From Skeletonema tropicum (Eukaryota; Bacillariophyta; Thalassiosirophyceae; Thalassiosirales; Thalassiosiraceae), in NCBI GenBank assembly GCA_037178625.1, contig CM074130.1:4216001-4280000 (forward strand): a stretch of DNA of 64,000 nt, read 5' to 3'. The translations under genes were made by a program, and so were the position numbers. Within the stretch, counting starts at the first letter, position 1. Each line of letters begins with the position of its first letter. Below the pieces are notes generated by a model, which saw nothing but the letters and a program-made list of their open reading frames with translations, was not told the origin of the DNA and did no database searches. Shown piece by piece: positions 54,726 through 64,000 of this stretch.

Positions 54726-55076
54726 ATGAAGATTCATTATTCTGGTGGACTATACAGCGGTTCTGTTCGTAAGACGAAGTTGCGCAACAGCAGAGGAAAA
54801 GGAAAGGGCATGGCAAAGCACCGTTTCATTCCACACGGATGGGGCGTTTACGAGTTCAAGAGCGATGTAAAATACACGGGATTGTTCCGCGATGGATTCG
54901 AACACGGATGGGGCTGCCTAACTTGGTCGAATGGAGACTCGTACACGTGCTACTTCCGAAAAGGTAGACCTGAAGCATCCTCATTGAAGCTTGTCAGAGA
55001 AGCTAAAAAATTGAAGACACAAGTTTCGAAACTGACTGCCACTTTGATTGAATACCAAAACAAGCAAGACATCTGA
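54726..55076 (+). CDS. Short MORN-repeat protein
   Basis: 116 residues with MORN units YSGGLYSGS, HGWGVYEFKSDVKYTGLFRDGFEHGWGC and NGDSYTCYFRKG, then a short basic coiled-coil tail. The ATG at 54726 starts the first unit directly; the frame is open upstream to 54654, but that part is AT-rich and unlike the family. Related in design to 9646-10212. The last 15 codons and the 3' flank are duplicated at 55208-55332. Confidence 0.65.
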   Translation: MKIHYSGGLYSGSVRKTKLRNSRGKGKGMAKHRFIPHGWGVYEFKSDVKYTGLFRDGFEHGWGCLTWSNGDSYTCYFRKGRPEASSLKLVREAKKLKTQVSKLTATLIEYQNKQDI

Positions 55077-55332
55077 GAGAAGCTGCACAAGCTAGAAGTA
55101 ACTATGTATTAATGCCATTTACCTATCCAAAATGTGCCACATCTATGTAACACGAATAGAAGGCGATCAACAACACTAAATAGTTTAACCTACACAATAT
55201 TTTGCAATGACTGCCACTTTGATTGAATACCAAAACAAGCAAGACATCTGAGAGAAGCTGCACAAGCTAGAAGTAACTATGTATTAATGCCATTTACCTA
55301 TCCAAAATGTGCCACATCTATGTAACACGAAT
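55033..55332. repeat. Perfect 125-base direct duplication
   Basis: 55033-55157 equals 55208-55332 over 125 bases by reading, offset 175, with a 50-base spacer. The copy holds the last codons and stop of the MORN gene plus its 3' flank, so the second copy is a spare gene end, possibly a second poly(A) region. Confidence 0.9.
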
Positions 55333-55551
55333 GATATTATAAATTATATATATGTATATTTGGTGCTGGAGCCGTGGCCGTGGCAGTGTTGGTTGGACGG
55401 AATGCACCCCTGGCGTTAGTTGATCCGCGAGAGAGGGCGACACATGTTTAACCCGAACAATATTTTGCAATGGCTTTGATAGATGACATGGGGAAAGACG
55501 CACGCAATAAATCCAACAATTTCACAGTGAGAGTTCTCTCTTCGTAATCTA

Positions 55552-56183
55552 TCACGGAGGTAAATCACTTTTGTCTCTTCTGCTGCTGGGTGCAGATGTC
55601 GATCCAAATCCACCAACACCACGTTGTGTCTCTGTCAATTCGTCAACCTGCACTGCATGAACCATTGAAATTCTTTCGAGGATTAATTGGGCAATGCGAT
55701 CTCCAATGTAAACATGAAAATCCTCATGACCGAAATTGAAGAGAACCACACCTACATTTCCTCGATCTGTTTAAAAAATATATGAATATGAAATTTTGAG
55801 ATGGGTTACAATGAAATAAGCGAGGCTGTTAATTTGTACTTCAATTTTAGCTTACAGTCAGCATCGACAACTCCAGCACCACAGCCGATCATTCTCTTAA
55901 CAGCAACACCACTACATAATACACAACAGAACAAAACGCAGGAATTAATATGAATGCATGATAACATAGCACACAATATCGAGCATTGTCGGACTTGCCT
56001 CCTTGGAGCGATACGGGCATAAGTTCCCTCTGGACAGGCAACACTCAAGTCAGTTTTAATAACTGCCATCCCCCCAGCAGGTACGACTTTAGGCTCCGCT
56101 GCACATAAATCAAACCCAGCAGATTCGGGTGACCAGCGAGTTGGCATAGTGGCATTAGGACTGAGGAGTTTTACCAATAGCAT
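55552..56183 (-). CDS. DUT: dUTP pyrophosphatase
   Basis: Hydrolyses dUTP to dUMP and PPi, keeping uracil out of DNA. 151 residues from the ATG at 56183; exons 55999-56183, 55856-55911 and 55552-55766. All five trimeric-dUTPase motifs are present: [15 protein letters not shown] split by the first intron, GVVDAD-Y-RGNVG split by the second, [10 protein letters not shown], and [10 protein letters not shown]. The first intron (55912-55998) has a GC donor (gcaagt); the second (55767-55855) is GT-AG. An open frame continues upstream to an ATG at 56351, which would add 56 residues of no clear targeting character; the shorter start matches the family length. Confidence 0.93.
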
Positions 56184-56351
56184 GATGGGAGGTGTGGAAA
56201 CAATGTAATAGAAGGCTGGAGATGTATCGCCATCTGCGGAAGTTAGATAGCTGAATAGGGTGGGGGCGGCTCTGGAGAGATAGACGAGATCTTCTTCATA
56301 GGACTGATCAAGCCAAACGAACGGTTCCCGGAAAAAAGGGTCCGTCCCCAC

Positions 56352-56705
56352 CTCCTCTGTCCCGCGTCCGGTCGAGCTGCTGCGTACTAATATGTAGTAA
56401 CTTGAAGATTAAATTGTCCCCGCCTCATCTCTAACTCTACGATATCACCTCTAACCGCCTCTCTCTCTCTAGAGAGTAGAGAGAGATCGCTTCATCACTC
56501 GCAACTCGCAACACTTGCAACACGCAACGATTTAGCAATGAACTACTCGCGACAAGCTGACAGCTGACAAGAGACTCCAACACAGCTACCATCATCGTCT
56601 TGCTACGCTATTCTGCCGACAGTACAGTACCCCCTGCCGCTACCATACTTGCTAAAGCTACATTAGTTGGTTGGCACGACGACCAGCCTCATATTAGCCC
56701 GAAAG
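56352..56705. promoter_or_regulatory. Divergent intergenic region
   Basis: Between dUTPase and the secreted acidic protein. Includes a CT/GA inverted run (ctctctctctagagagtagagagag, about 56461-56485) that could form a hairpin, and a repeated cgcaactcgcaacacttgcaacacgcaac stretch at about 56499-56530. Must hold both promoters. Confidence 0.4.
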
Positions 56706-57677
56706 ATGATAAGATCCAAACACTCTCTGTTCTACTTCCTCGTTCTAGTAATACTGTTTACTGCAAATCTTTCAGAATCACAAGAAGCCAATGAATCCAG
56801 TACGACCAAAGGTGATGATGACGACTACATCGACCTGGTAGATATGACTGACGACGAATTGGAAGAAATTTGTACATCACGTGGATTTGAGCTGGTGAGA
56901 GAAGATGGACAGGTTTACACTCATGAAGATTACGTCGATGCTGCAAGTGAGTGTCTGCAAATAGAGACCGATCTGTAAGTTGTTTGATTATATATATTTT
57001 CACTATTATTCCAATGATTTATGAAGATCCTCATCTTCTCTGAATAATCAATGTATAGCGAGGAAATACTTCAGAAGAACCCTCAGATATTAGAAGATGT
57101 GAAACGTGAGGCTCAACGCATGAAAGATGAAAGAGATAGATTGCAATCTCAACTCGATGAAATGCAAGCAGACGAGACAATACCTGGAAATGAAACTCAA
57201 GAAGATCATACTTCGACACAACCAGAGAGTCACGTAAATGAAGGTAATGAGGAAGAGAGTAATGTAGACGAAGACAACGAGATACAAAACATAGACGACA
57301 ATCAAGAACAATCTGACAATACAAAAGGAAATACAACTGAGACTGAAACAACTTCAAACAATCAGCCAATGTACAACTTCAAAGAAATCACCATGGAAGT
57401 CATTGAACAAATGAAAGCAGACGTTGTGAAGGTAAAAAATTTGCTCATACCTGAGCGGCTACAAAAGCAGATTGCTCCAATTCTTGAGAAGCATGTGGTG
57501 CCCGTCCTGAAAGAATTTACTGAGCAAAATATAAAGCCTGCAGTGAAATCACTTGTTTCAGTTGCTCAGGGTATGAGCTCCAGTGTTAAAGATTTGATAA
57601 AGCGTCATGCTACAGCATTTATGAACAAGAGTGGAGGAGGAGGAGAAGAGCAATCACCAGCAACTGAGTCCGAGTAG
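56706..57677 (+). CDS. Secreted or ER acidic helical protein
   Basis: 295 residues, exons 56706-56974 and 57059-57677 (84-base GT-AG intron). The start at 56706 gives a clean signal peptide (MIRSKHSLFYFLVLVILFTANL). The mature N-terminus is very acidic and contains a SAP-like helix (MTDDELEEICTSRGFELV). A charged coiled coil (KREAQRMKDERDRLQSQLDEM), a Glu/Asn/Thr-rich linker and an amphipathic helical C-terminus follow. No retention signal. Family not recognised; the design recalls ER or plastid-ER helical proteins of diatoms. Confidence 0.65.
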
Positions 57678-58128
57678 AATGCATGCTAAAAAAATAAGTA
57701 CAATCTTCACTTCCCCATTTCATCATTGTACTAAGTATTTCAACGTGCAAGGTTGCGCTGCAGAAGCCTGAGCGAGCCCCCATGCGATGCACCAACATGC
57801 TTGGAATTTAGATATTTTGTTGTAAATTTGTATCTGTTGCATTGGCACTAAAAGTTTGCTGTTTTCCACTTTATGCAATTCCCTCAACCTCCATTCCGGT
57901 GTAAAAGACTTTGCTAAGAGTTTATGCCCACGTACTGCGAGGGTAATCTTCAACATTGGAGTAAACATATACACATACTAAGAAGTTACTTTTTGCTATG
58001 ACGCAGTAGTACTCTTATGACGCCAAGATCACTTCTATTCAGTAACAAGCACCAATCTTTCGTCGACGTCCATGACGCGACATAATATGCTCAACGCATT
58101 CATTAGATATCGTATAATATATCCACAT
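57678..58128. other. Intergenic between convergent genes
   Basis: About 450 bases at the 3' ends of two convergent genes. AT-rich; no ORF with support, no repeat seen. Confidence 0.4.
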
Positions 58129-58428
58129 CTATTCTGCAAGCACATCTTCCACCGGCTTGCCTACAAGTTCTTTCGCTAGATCAACATATGCTTGCATCGC
58201 TTCTTCTTTACTTTTCCCATCTTCAGCCGCCCATGCATCCCACTTCATTCGCCCATCAATATTGAAAATTCCCGGCCTTGGAGGTCGCTGATCGGATCCG
58301 ACCGTTGCTCTTTTGTACAAGCCATAAAGTTGCAGCTTTTCGGCCCGGCTGCTGGGCCGGGCAGCTGGGGTGTTGGGATCCCCCACGAGCTTAGCAATCA
58401 GTTCAAACTTTTCGGCTGATACTGTCAT
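58129..58428 (-). CDS. ACBP: Acyl-CoA-binding protein
   Basis: Small cytosolic carrier of long-chain acyl-CoA. 99 residues, single exon, close to the usual 86-92. The four-helix family is recognised by LQLYGLYKRATVGS followed by RPPRPGIFNIDGRMKWDAWAA and the helix KSKEEAMQAYVDLAKEL; the Tyr and Lys ligands for CoA phosphate are present. The start ATG at 58428 precedes the first helix (TVSAEKFELIAKLVG). Confidence 0.93.
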   Translation of the reverse strand: MTVSAEKFELIAKLVGDPNTPAARPSSRAEKLQLYGLYKRATVGSDQRPPRPGIFNIDGRMKWDAWAAEDGKSKEEAMQAYVDLAKELVGKPVEDVLAE

Positions 58429-59142
58429 GGTTTGAGGGAGAGATCCTACCTGTGATCCCTAAAAGAAAATAGGAGTAATAACGACCATAATATCCAGCCG
58501 CCAGCTAATAGCCGCCTCGCTCATCAGCCTTCTTCAAAAAAATTTGAGTTTGCGTTCTGCTGTACCTACGTCCGTGGGAATCAGTATCTATGATCCTTGG
58601 CATTCCATCATGCAGTGCGCGGCTGCAAGTACTCTAATCTGCGGCTCATCCCTCAACCTCCCCCAACCAGAGACAGAGATGGCAGAGGCAACAAAGCTAT
58701 ATCAATATGATGGATCGCTTTGATTGGAGAGTAGTTTTGTTACAGTATCTACATCATTACTTGATGTGGACGAGTGATTGAATCTTTTGATCTTCTTGAA
58801 TCCTCAGTCTCTGCTTGCATTCTGACATGATGCAGCAAGAACGTATCTTGCATTCTGACATGCTGCAGCATCAATTCATCAAATTCTTAGAAGCTTTTGC
58901 TGTATTTTCCAATGAACTTCTTGTTGCACTTTCAAGTAACAAGAGTGGTGTACGTGTATTTGGACTGGATCCGCTTAGTAATAGTAATTGGACGTCGAAG
59001 CAGCTAGCAGCAAATGATGCATATTCAGTGGAGTATGTAGACAACAATTTTACTTTACACATTTGATGCATGCCGATACTTATGGTCACATTATGGTCAC
59101 AGGTCACAGACATCACCTCTCTTTCCTCAAACCTATGAATTA
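58429..59142. other. Intergenic with short repeat
   Basis: About 700 bases. cttgcattctgacatg(a/c)tgcagca occurs twice (about 58816 and 58848), inside an open frame of 83 codons (58815-59066) that has no recognisable family and is not called as a gene. The rest is AT-rich. Confidence 0.35.
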
Positions 59143-59379
59143 TCAATGGCTATCGAAGGGCTCTTCATGCCAGAAGCAATCCACATCTACAGCACCATCC
59201 ACAGAAATTGGAGTAGGAAGCATCACTGCCAACGTCCCAACTGCAAGCACCGTCAATCCTTTTTCAGCAGTAATGATCTTTTCCTTCAAGTGAAAGCCTT
59301 GCTGCACTTGGATATTCTGGACCGCCTTCTTTACTGGCGGTGACGTCGAAACAGAACGTGTGATAGGTCTCAAGAACAT
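59143..59379 (-). CDS. Small possible mitochondrial membrane protein
   Basis: 78 residues from the ATG at 59379. MFLRPITRSVSTSP is a good mitochondrial presequence (Arg, Ser, no acids). It is followed by a basic helix and one hydrophobic segment (GLTVLAVGTLAVMLPTPI). The size and layout fit small inner-membrane subunits of respiratory complexes, but the family is not recognised. The frame extends upstream to 59448; the shorter start is preferred for its presequence. Confidence 0.4.
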   Translation of the reverse strand: MFLRPITRSVSTSPPVKKAVQNIQVQQGFHLKEKIITAEKGLTVLAVGTLAVMLPTPISVDGAVDVDCFWHEEPFDSH

Positions 59380-59448
59380 GATATTGATGGATATTCGTTG
59401 TAGGAAGGAGCAAAAGTTGATGGTTGTGGGTTGTGGTACTTTTTCCAT

Positions 59449-59764
59449 CCACGCGTTGATGTCTTGACGTGCTTTTTTGATGGATGGATATCATCGGCGA
59501 GAGGTGACAGATTTGCCAGTGAGAAATGAGAACCCTGGTGTCAAATACGTCTCTTTTAGCAAGTACTCCCTACTATGGGAGTAGCACACAATCAAAAATA
59601 TCTCCGAGATGCAGCTTATTGACATGATATGATGAGTATCTCTAGATACAAACTTGACGCAAGCATACTTAAAATAGAAATCAAAATATAAATGGTGAGT
59701 TAGGGAAGTGTTAGAATACCTGCAGTGGACCAACCAATAGATCTGCTACAAAAAAGTGACGAAA
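59449..59764. other. Intergenic, no gene seen
   Basis: About 315 bases between the 3' end of the RecQ gene and the start side of the small minus-strand gene. No repeats or ORFs with support. Confidence 0.4.
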
Positions 59765-62700
59765 TCACGCCTTGGACTTTGGAAAGTAGGAAGACTTCTT
59801 GGATTTCAATTTCGAGCCAGACGAAGATGCTGATTGGTCGCCAGAATTTTGCGTTACAGGCAATTCGATTGCTGCATAATCTATCCCATCGTCGAACTCA
59901 TCAACAACAATGACATCATCTCTCTTGCGCTTTTTTGTTCGTCGCTTCTCAACAATACTTTGCAGCTTTTCCGATTCAATGTATGCATTGATATTCTTGA
60001 GGAGACGATCTCCATACTCCTTTTGAAAGTTCTCAGGGAGCATGCATTCGGCAAGTTCTTCTAGATTCGTAGGAGCCTTAGTTGCAATTTCCTTCGCTTG
60101 GTCACCACTCAGAATGTTCCAATCTAAATGTATGAGAGGAAAATGGTGTAAGTAAAAAAGAAAGCAAGCAAGTACAAGATAGCAGTGCACGGATAACTCA
60201 CAGAACACTTTGTTACCAGCCATTTGTTCCTGTCGTAGTAGAGAAACCATGAGAACGCAAGAAGGGTTTGTGATTGCTGAGAAAAGAAAAGCAAACAATC
60301 TGACTTGGCTGGACTTACCTCAGCGGCCCACATGGCGACAAGCTTTTGTATTCTTGCACGTAAAGCGCTAGTGTGCTCAGCAGAAAAGATACCAGTGACG
60401 GCCTGGCGACTCACATTTGCCGCAGCCGCAGATGGTTCAGGATTGCCATCGAGAAAATCATCCAGATCAATTGGTGAATCAGCGCTTTTTGCTGACTTCT
60501 TTGACTTCTTCTTACCCTTTGTTTTAGTTGCTGCATCCTTCTTCTTTTTCTTTGTGGTGGCCTTCTTTTCAGGGCCTTTCTTCCGAGCAAAGCGGACAAA
60601 AACTTGGCTTGTACCCGCCAACACAGATTGAGCTTTACTGCCTGGTTGGACGTAATCAGCGGCGAATCCAGAAGCCCCTGCTTGCTGTGCAGTCTCCTCG
60701 AGTATGTTTTCAAACACAAGCGCGTGCATTATTCGATCTACGTCATTTTTGCTGTGTTTGGAACCTCCACCATATCCGTTTAGTGAAGATGTCAGTAAGA
60801 ACTTCGTGTGTTGCTTGTTCTTTGAGCCACGCCATAGCTCAGATAGACTAAGAAGCGTGCAGTTGCGGTTTTGTGAATGGACTGAAGAAAGTAATTGAAG
60901 TATCTCCCGTGTTTCGTTCGTCACACTTCTTTTCTCGGCAACAAGACCTTTTATGCAGTTGTCACAGGTATTATTGCAATTTGATGGATCAAAATTTTCA
61001 CCGAAGAACTGCAGCTGCAAGGTCCTACGACATTCAAAATCATCTTCGCAATAGCGAAGACAGGAGTATAGCTGGTCAATCTTCCGCCTGGTCGCTGAAG
61101 AATACATATTAGTCGATGACTTTCTTATCATTCCTTCCAAAACTTGCTTGTCTTTGTAAGCGTAAAAGAGGATGCAGTCGGCATCCATTCCATCACGTCC
61201 CGCACGACCACTTTCTTGGTAGTAGTGAGTGATCGACTTAGGCATGGAGTAATGCATGACGTATCTAACATCAGGTTTATCAATACCCATACCGAACTGG
61301 AAGGACGAAGAGTGAGTTTATAAACGCTACTGTATGTGAAGGCACCAGTCAAGTTGTAGACTCACCGCGATTGTCGCGCACAACACACTTATTTTTCCCA
61401 GGCTCCAATCATGGTGACGTCTCTTTCTTTCAAATGCATCCAATTCCGCATGGTAAAATGACACCCGCACATCTCGAAATCCCTTTTCTTGTAATTTCTT
61501 GTTCAGCTTATCGGTCAGGGTTTCGCAGTCCTTTCGGCTAAGACAGTATATGACCCCTGATTCATTCCTTCGCTCGGCAATGTACTCGGCCATTGTGTCT
61601 GCAGTATGCTTATCTTTCTTTTGGACTTTGTAATGCAAGTTCGGTCGGTTGAATGACGATTGATATCTATACTCATTTCGCATTCCCAACGCCCTGATGG
61701 CATCTTCGACAACTTTTTTGTTTGCAGTTGCAGTCAAAGCCATGATGGGTACGTTGGGATACTCCTGGCGGAGACGCCCCAATTGATTGTAATCTGTACA
61801 AAAACCGCAACGGATGAATTAACAGTGGAAGTTGATTAGGCTTCAAAGTTTTGTACGTCAAGTTCAAAATACAACACTACGCATCAAACTTACCTGGTCG
61901 AAAGTCATGTCCCCAGTCACTCAGGCAGTGAGCCTCATCAACGACAAACCGGCTAATTCGGTTCTTATCACAAAGTCTTTGGATCATATTTTTGATCATA
62001 CCAGAATGAGTGAGCTTCTCAGGAGTAATGTACAGTAACTTGATACCCCCATGAGCTGGAACGCGGAACAAACGTTGCACAATTTCATTCTGTTCTCCTT
62101 GCCAGTCCTGCTGAGAGTTGAGAAATACAGACTCGACACCCAATTTTGTCATTGACTGGACTTGATCTTCAATTAGTGACAGTAATGGGGAAATCACAAT
62201 CGATATACCGGGACAGCACCAAGCTGGTAATTGGTAGCAAAGGCTCTTCCCCCCTCCCGTAGGCATGAGTACGAAGACATCCTTGCCCCGCATGGCATTT
62301 TCAATCACCTCCTTTTGACCAGGACGGAAACCTGGATGTCCAAATACTCGACGATTCTCGGCATAAAAATCTTTCGTGTCTCCACCACTACCACCACTCA
62401 TTGGCTGGAATGACTCTCCTTCATATGAAGACGTATTATACATGCTTCCCTCATTTCCATCAACCCACTGAAAGAAATCACAGTGTCCACCATCTTGCAT
62501 GGCACATTTGTAAAATTGTCTTCCCGGATTGTCCGCCGTGTTGGACGTTAGAGTAATGCATGGAATATTATGACCCGGACAAAGAGGTACACCCCCATTG
62601 CCTGTCATATTGATTCCATTGTTGGCAGTATCGTTGTAATGCTGCCCGCCATTGTTGTAGTTGTTACTGTCATATCCATTATAACCCAAAGAAGAACCAT

Positions 62701-63832
62701 TCGTACCCTCGCCAAACTGATTGGAGTAGCTCTCACCAAAGGTAGCGCCTCCCCCACCACCATTGCTATAGCTATTATTCGTGTAACTATCACCAAACGT
62801 TGACGCACTGGCATAGGTGCTACTGCTGCCTTGGATATGATTGCTTTGCTTGGGTGGGTATCCACCTCCATTATAACTCTGCCCACCACCATCGGCACCA
62901 CCATTATAACCTCCATTAAACGTTTGATAATGGTTGTTTCCATTGGTAAAATTCTCCTTGCCATTATGATGTTGATGAACGCTGCCAGGATAAGGCGAAG
63001 TAGTTTGAATCGACGGAGGTGATGGCTTCTGAGCGACAATTTGATCGACATCCAATGCCAACAATTCATCGTCGTTTCCGTTTTCAAATTCATCCATCAT
63101 GGCATCGTCATTGTTGTTGTTGTTGCTGGTGTTATTGTGGTTAGCACCGGCAGGAGGATGGTTGGCATAATCAAAGTCATTATAATCAAACGTATTCGAA
63201 GGTGCATCCTGCGTCAAATCTACAAGACTTGACGCAGTGTCCTGATGGTGATTGACTGGTCGAGAGGAATGGTTGTTACTGCTCATTATTTGAACTTTGG
63301 CACCATCCGTGCAATGATGTGGTGTAATGACGGCATTGCTGCCGTTATGACTCTGTGAATTGCTTCGAATATGATTATTACCGCTGAAACTCTGCTGATG
63401 CGTTTGAGACTGCTGCTCAGCTGGTTCCACTGACGATGACGCTGCCGAAAATTTATCATTGCCACGAAAAGTTTCCGGCATTGAGACCTTGATCGTCTGT
63501 TGCTCCTTACCGCAGTTGGGAGGAGTAGGAGGAGGTTCCACCGGCAAAGCCTCCCGCTGTCGGTAACGAGTCGACGTGGCTTCCAAAGCGGCACGAAGAT
63601 CGCCGAGACTAATAATTTTGGATATTATTGCACCTCCTCCCCCTACTCCACCACGACGGTTTCTTCGTCCATCAAACGCTTCAATTTCTTGACGGGATAA
63701 AAATTGACAGTCATTGCTTTGCTGCTGCCGCTGTTGATTTTTCCAAAACGTTTCGAATTCAGAGGATCCATTCTTCGACACGGCATACTCAAACTTGAGG
63801 CGGCCATCCCAGTCGCTATTATTTCGGTGCAT
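59765..63832 (-). CDS. RecQ DNA helicase with GRF zinc finger
   Basis: 3'-5' DNA helicase for recombination and replication repair. 1243 residues; exons 61894-63832, 61366-61793, 60319-61296, 60202-60229 (28 bases) and 59765-60123, all GT-AG with consistent phases. The N-terminal 400 residues are Asn/Gly/Ser-rich and disordered. A GRF-type zinc finger follows at about residues 415-460 (CPGHNIPC-x-T...NPGRQFYKC...CDFFQW). Helicase motifs: PTGGGKSLCYQLPA, VDEAHCLSDWGHDFRP, ALTATA, FGMGIDKPDVR, YYQESGRAGRDG. The RecQ zinc domain (ECRRTLQLQFFGE, CNNTCDNC) and winged helix follow. The last two exons are helical but no HRDC is certain. A GRF finger in a RecQ protein is not a usual combination that I know. 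Confidence 0.9.
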
Positions 63833-63881
63833 GTTGATTCCTTTCTAGAGAGATAATTGATCTTATTGTACTCTGAAGAAG
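63833..63881. promoter_or_regulatory. Very short divergent intergenic gap
   Basis: Only 49 bases separate the RecQ start and the partial plus-strand gene, so if both are real their promoters overlap. Confidence 0.3.
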
Positions 63882-64000
63882 ATGAAACTTGCAACAACTC
63901 TCACAGCCATCTGCCTCTCTCCCTCCACGATCGTTGCTCAATCAGATCATGAGCTTCTTCTCGCGGTGTACCATACTCTTCACTTTCAGCCTAGTATGGT
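63882..64000 (+). CDS. Secreted protein start, 3'-partial
   Basis: An ATG at 63882 opens a frame to the window end (39 codons). It begins with a convincing signal peptide (MKLATTLTAICLSPSTIVAQS), then DHELLLAVYHTLHF. Function unknown. It is close to the RecQ start and could be fortuitous. Confidence 0.35.
   Translation, partial: MKLATTLTAICLSPSTIVAQSDHELLLAVYHTLHFQPSM

Noticed and set aside
58815..59066. 83-codon plus-strand ORF
   Set aside because: Starts in a short direct repeat; no signal, domain or codon evidence.
62605..63093. Minus-strand ORF of 162 codons in the RecQ gene
   Set aside because: Out-of-frame reading of the Asn/Gly-rich N-terminal region.
1..64000. rRNA, telomere repeats or organelle DNA
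   Set aside because: No TTAGGG-type tracts, rRNA cores or organelle genes were recognised; nuclear introns are abundant.

Overview
The window is nuclear DNA of a microalga, most likely a centric diatom of the Thalassiosira/Cyclotella kind. The signs are: two secreted Ser/Lys/Asp-rich proteins with R-x-L sites like diatom biosilica proteins; a GH18 chitinase with peritrophin-like chitin-binding ends (these algae extrude chitin); a protein with a signal peptide followed by a twin-arginine thylakoid signal, as expected for a plastid of secondary origin; GT-AG introns of about 70-130 bases; and flagellar-type proteins (a kinesin-2 KAP3 homologue and a C2CD3-like protein), which fit a lineage with flagellated sperm. 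No organelle genes, rRNA, confident tRNA or telomere repeats were seen. All family assignments come from reading the translations; no search was run.

Layout. 1-10.2 kb: a BRCT protein cut by the left edge, exportin-2 (four apparent frameshifts), a J-domain/ubiquitin-like protein, a secreted acidic protein and a MORN protein. 10.2-13.3 kb: repeat-rich DNA with an 85-base tandem repeat and the 3' half of a PIF1/Helitron-type helicase. 13.3-15.2 kb: an ARM-repeat protein. 15.6-22.4 kb: a tandem duplication carrying two silaffin-like genes, followed by the chitinase; the left copy still holds a dead scrap of a chitinase tail. 22.8-28.9 kb: NDC80, KAP3 and a PLC-like phosphodiesterase. 29.55-37.47 kb: a satellite array with a 184-base monomer, about 43 copies, with higher-order structure. 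37.7-39.0 kb: a 1.3 kb element with terminal inverted repeats and a target duplication, carrying a gene. 39.1-46.9 kb: thylakoid lumen protein, C2CD3-like protein, tRNA-dihydrouridine synthase 3 and a zinc-finger protein of possible transposon origin. 47-52.8 kb: RPB3 between hairpins, inverted-repeat segments, a broken zinc-binding gene and the 5' half of a PIF1-like helicase. 52.8-64 kb: ribonucleotide reductase small subunit (first exon not found), MORN protein, dUTPase, a secreted acidic protein, acyl-CoA-binding protein, a small possible mitochondrial protein, a GRF-RecQ helicase and the start of a secreted protein.

How the genes relate. Most are unlinked housekeeping genes. The chitinase and silaffin-like genes form the one cluster with a shared theme (cell wall). 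RNR2 and dUTPase both serve dNTP supply and lie about 1.5 kb apart. Several genes need one base removed to read through (exportin-2 four times, J-domain protein, the gene inside the 1.3 kb element). The shared +1 sign suggests residual assembly insertions more than gene death. Exon limits given here were chosen from GT/GC donors, AG acceptors and reading-frame continuity.
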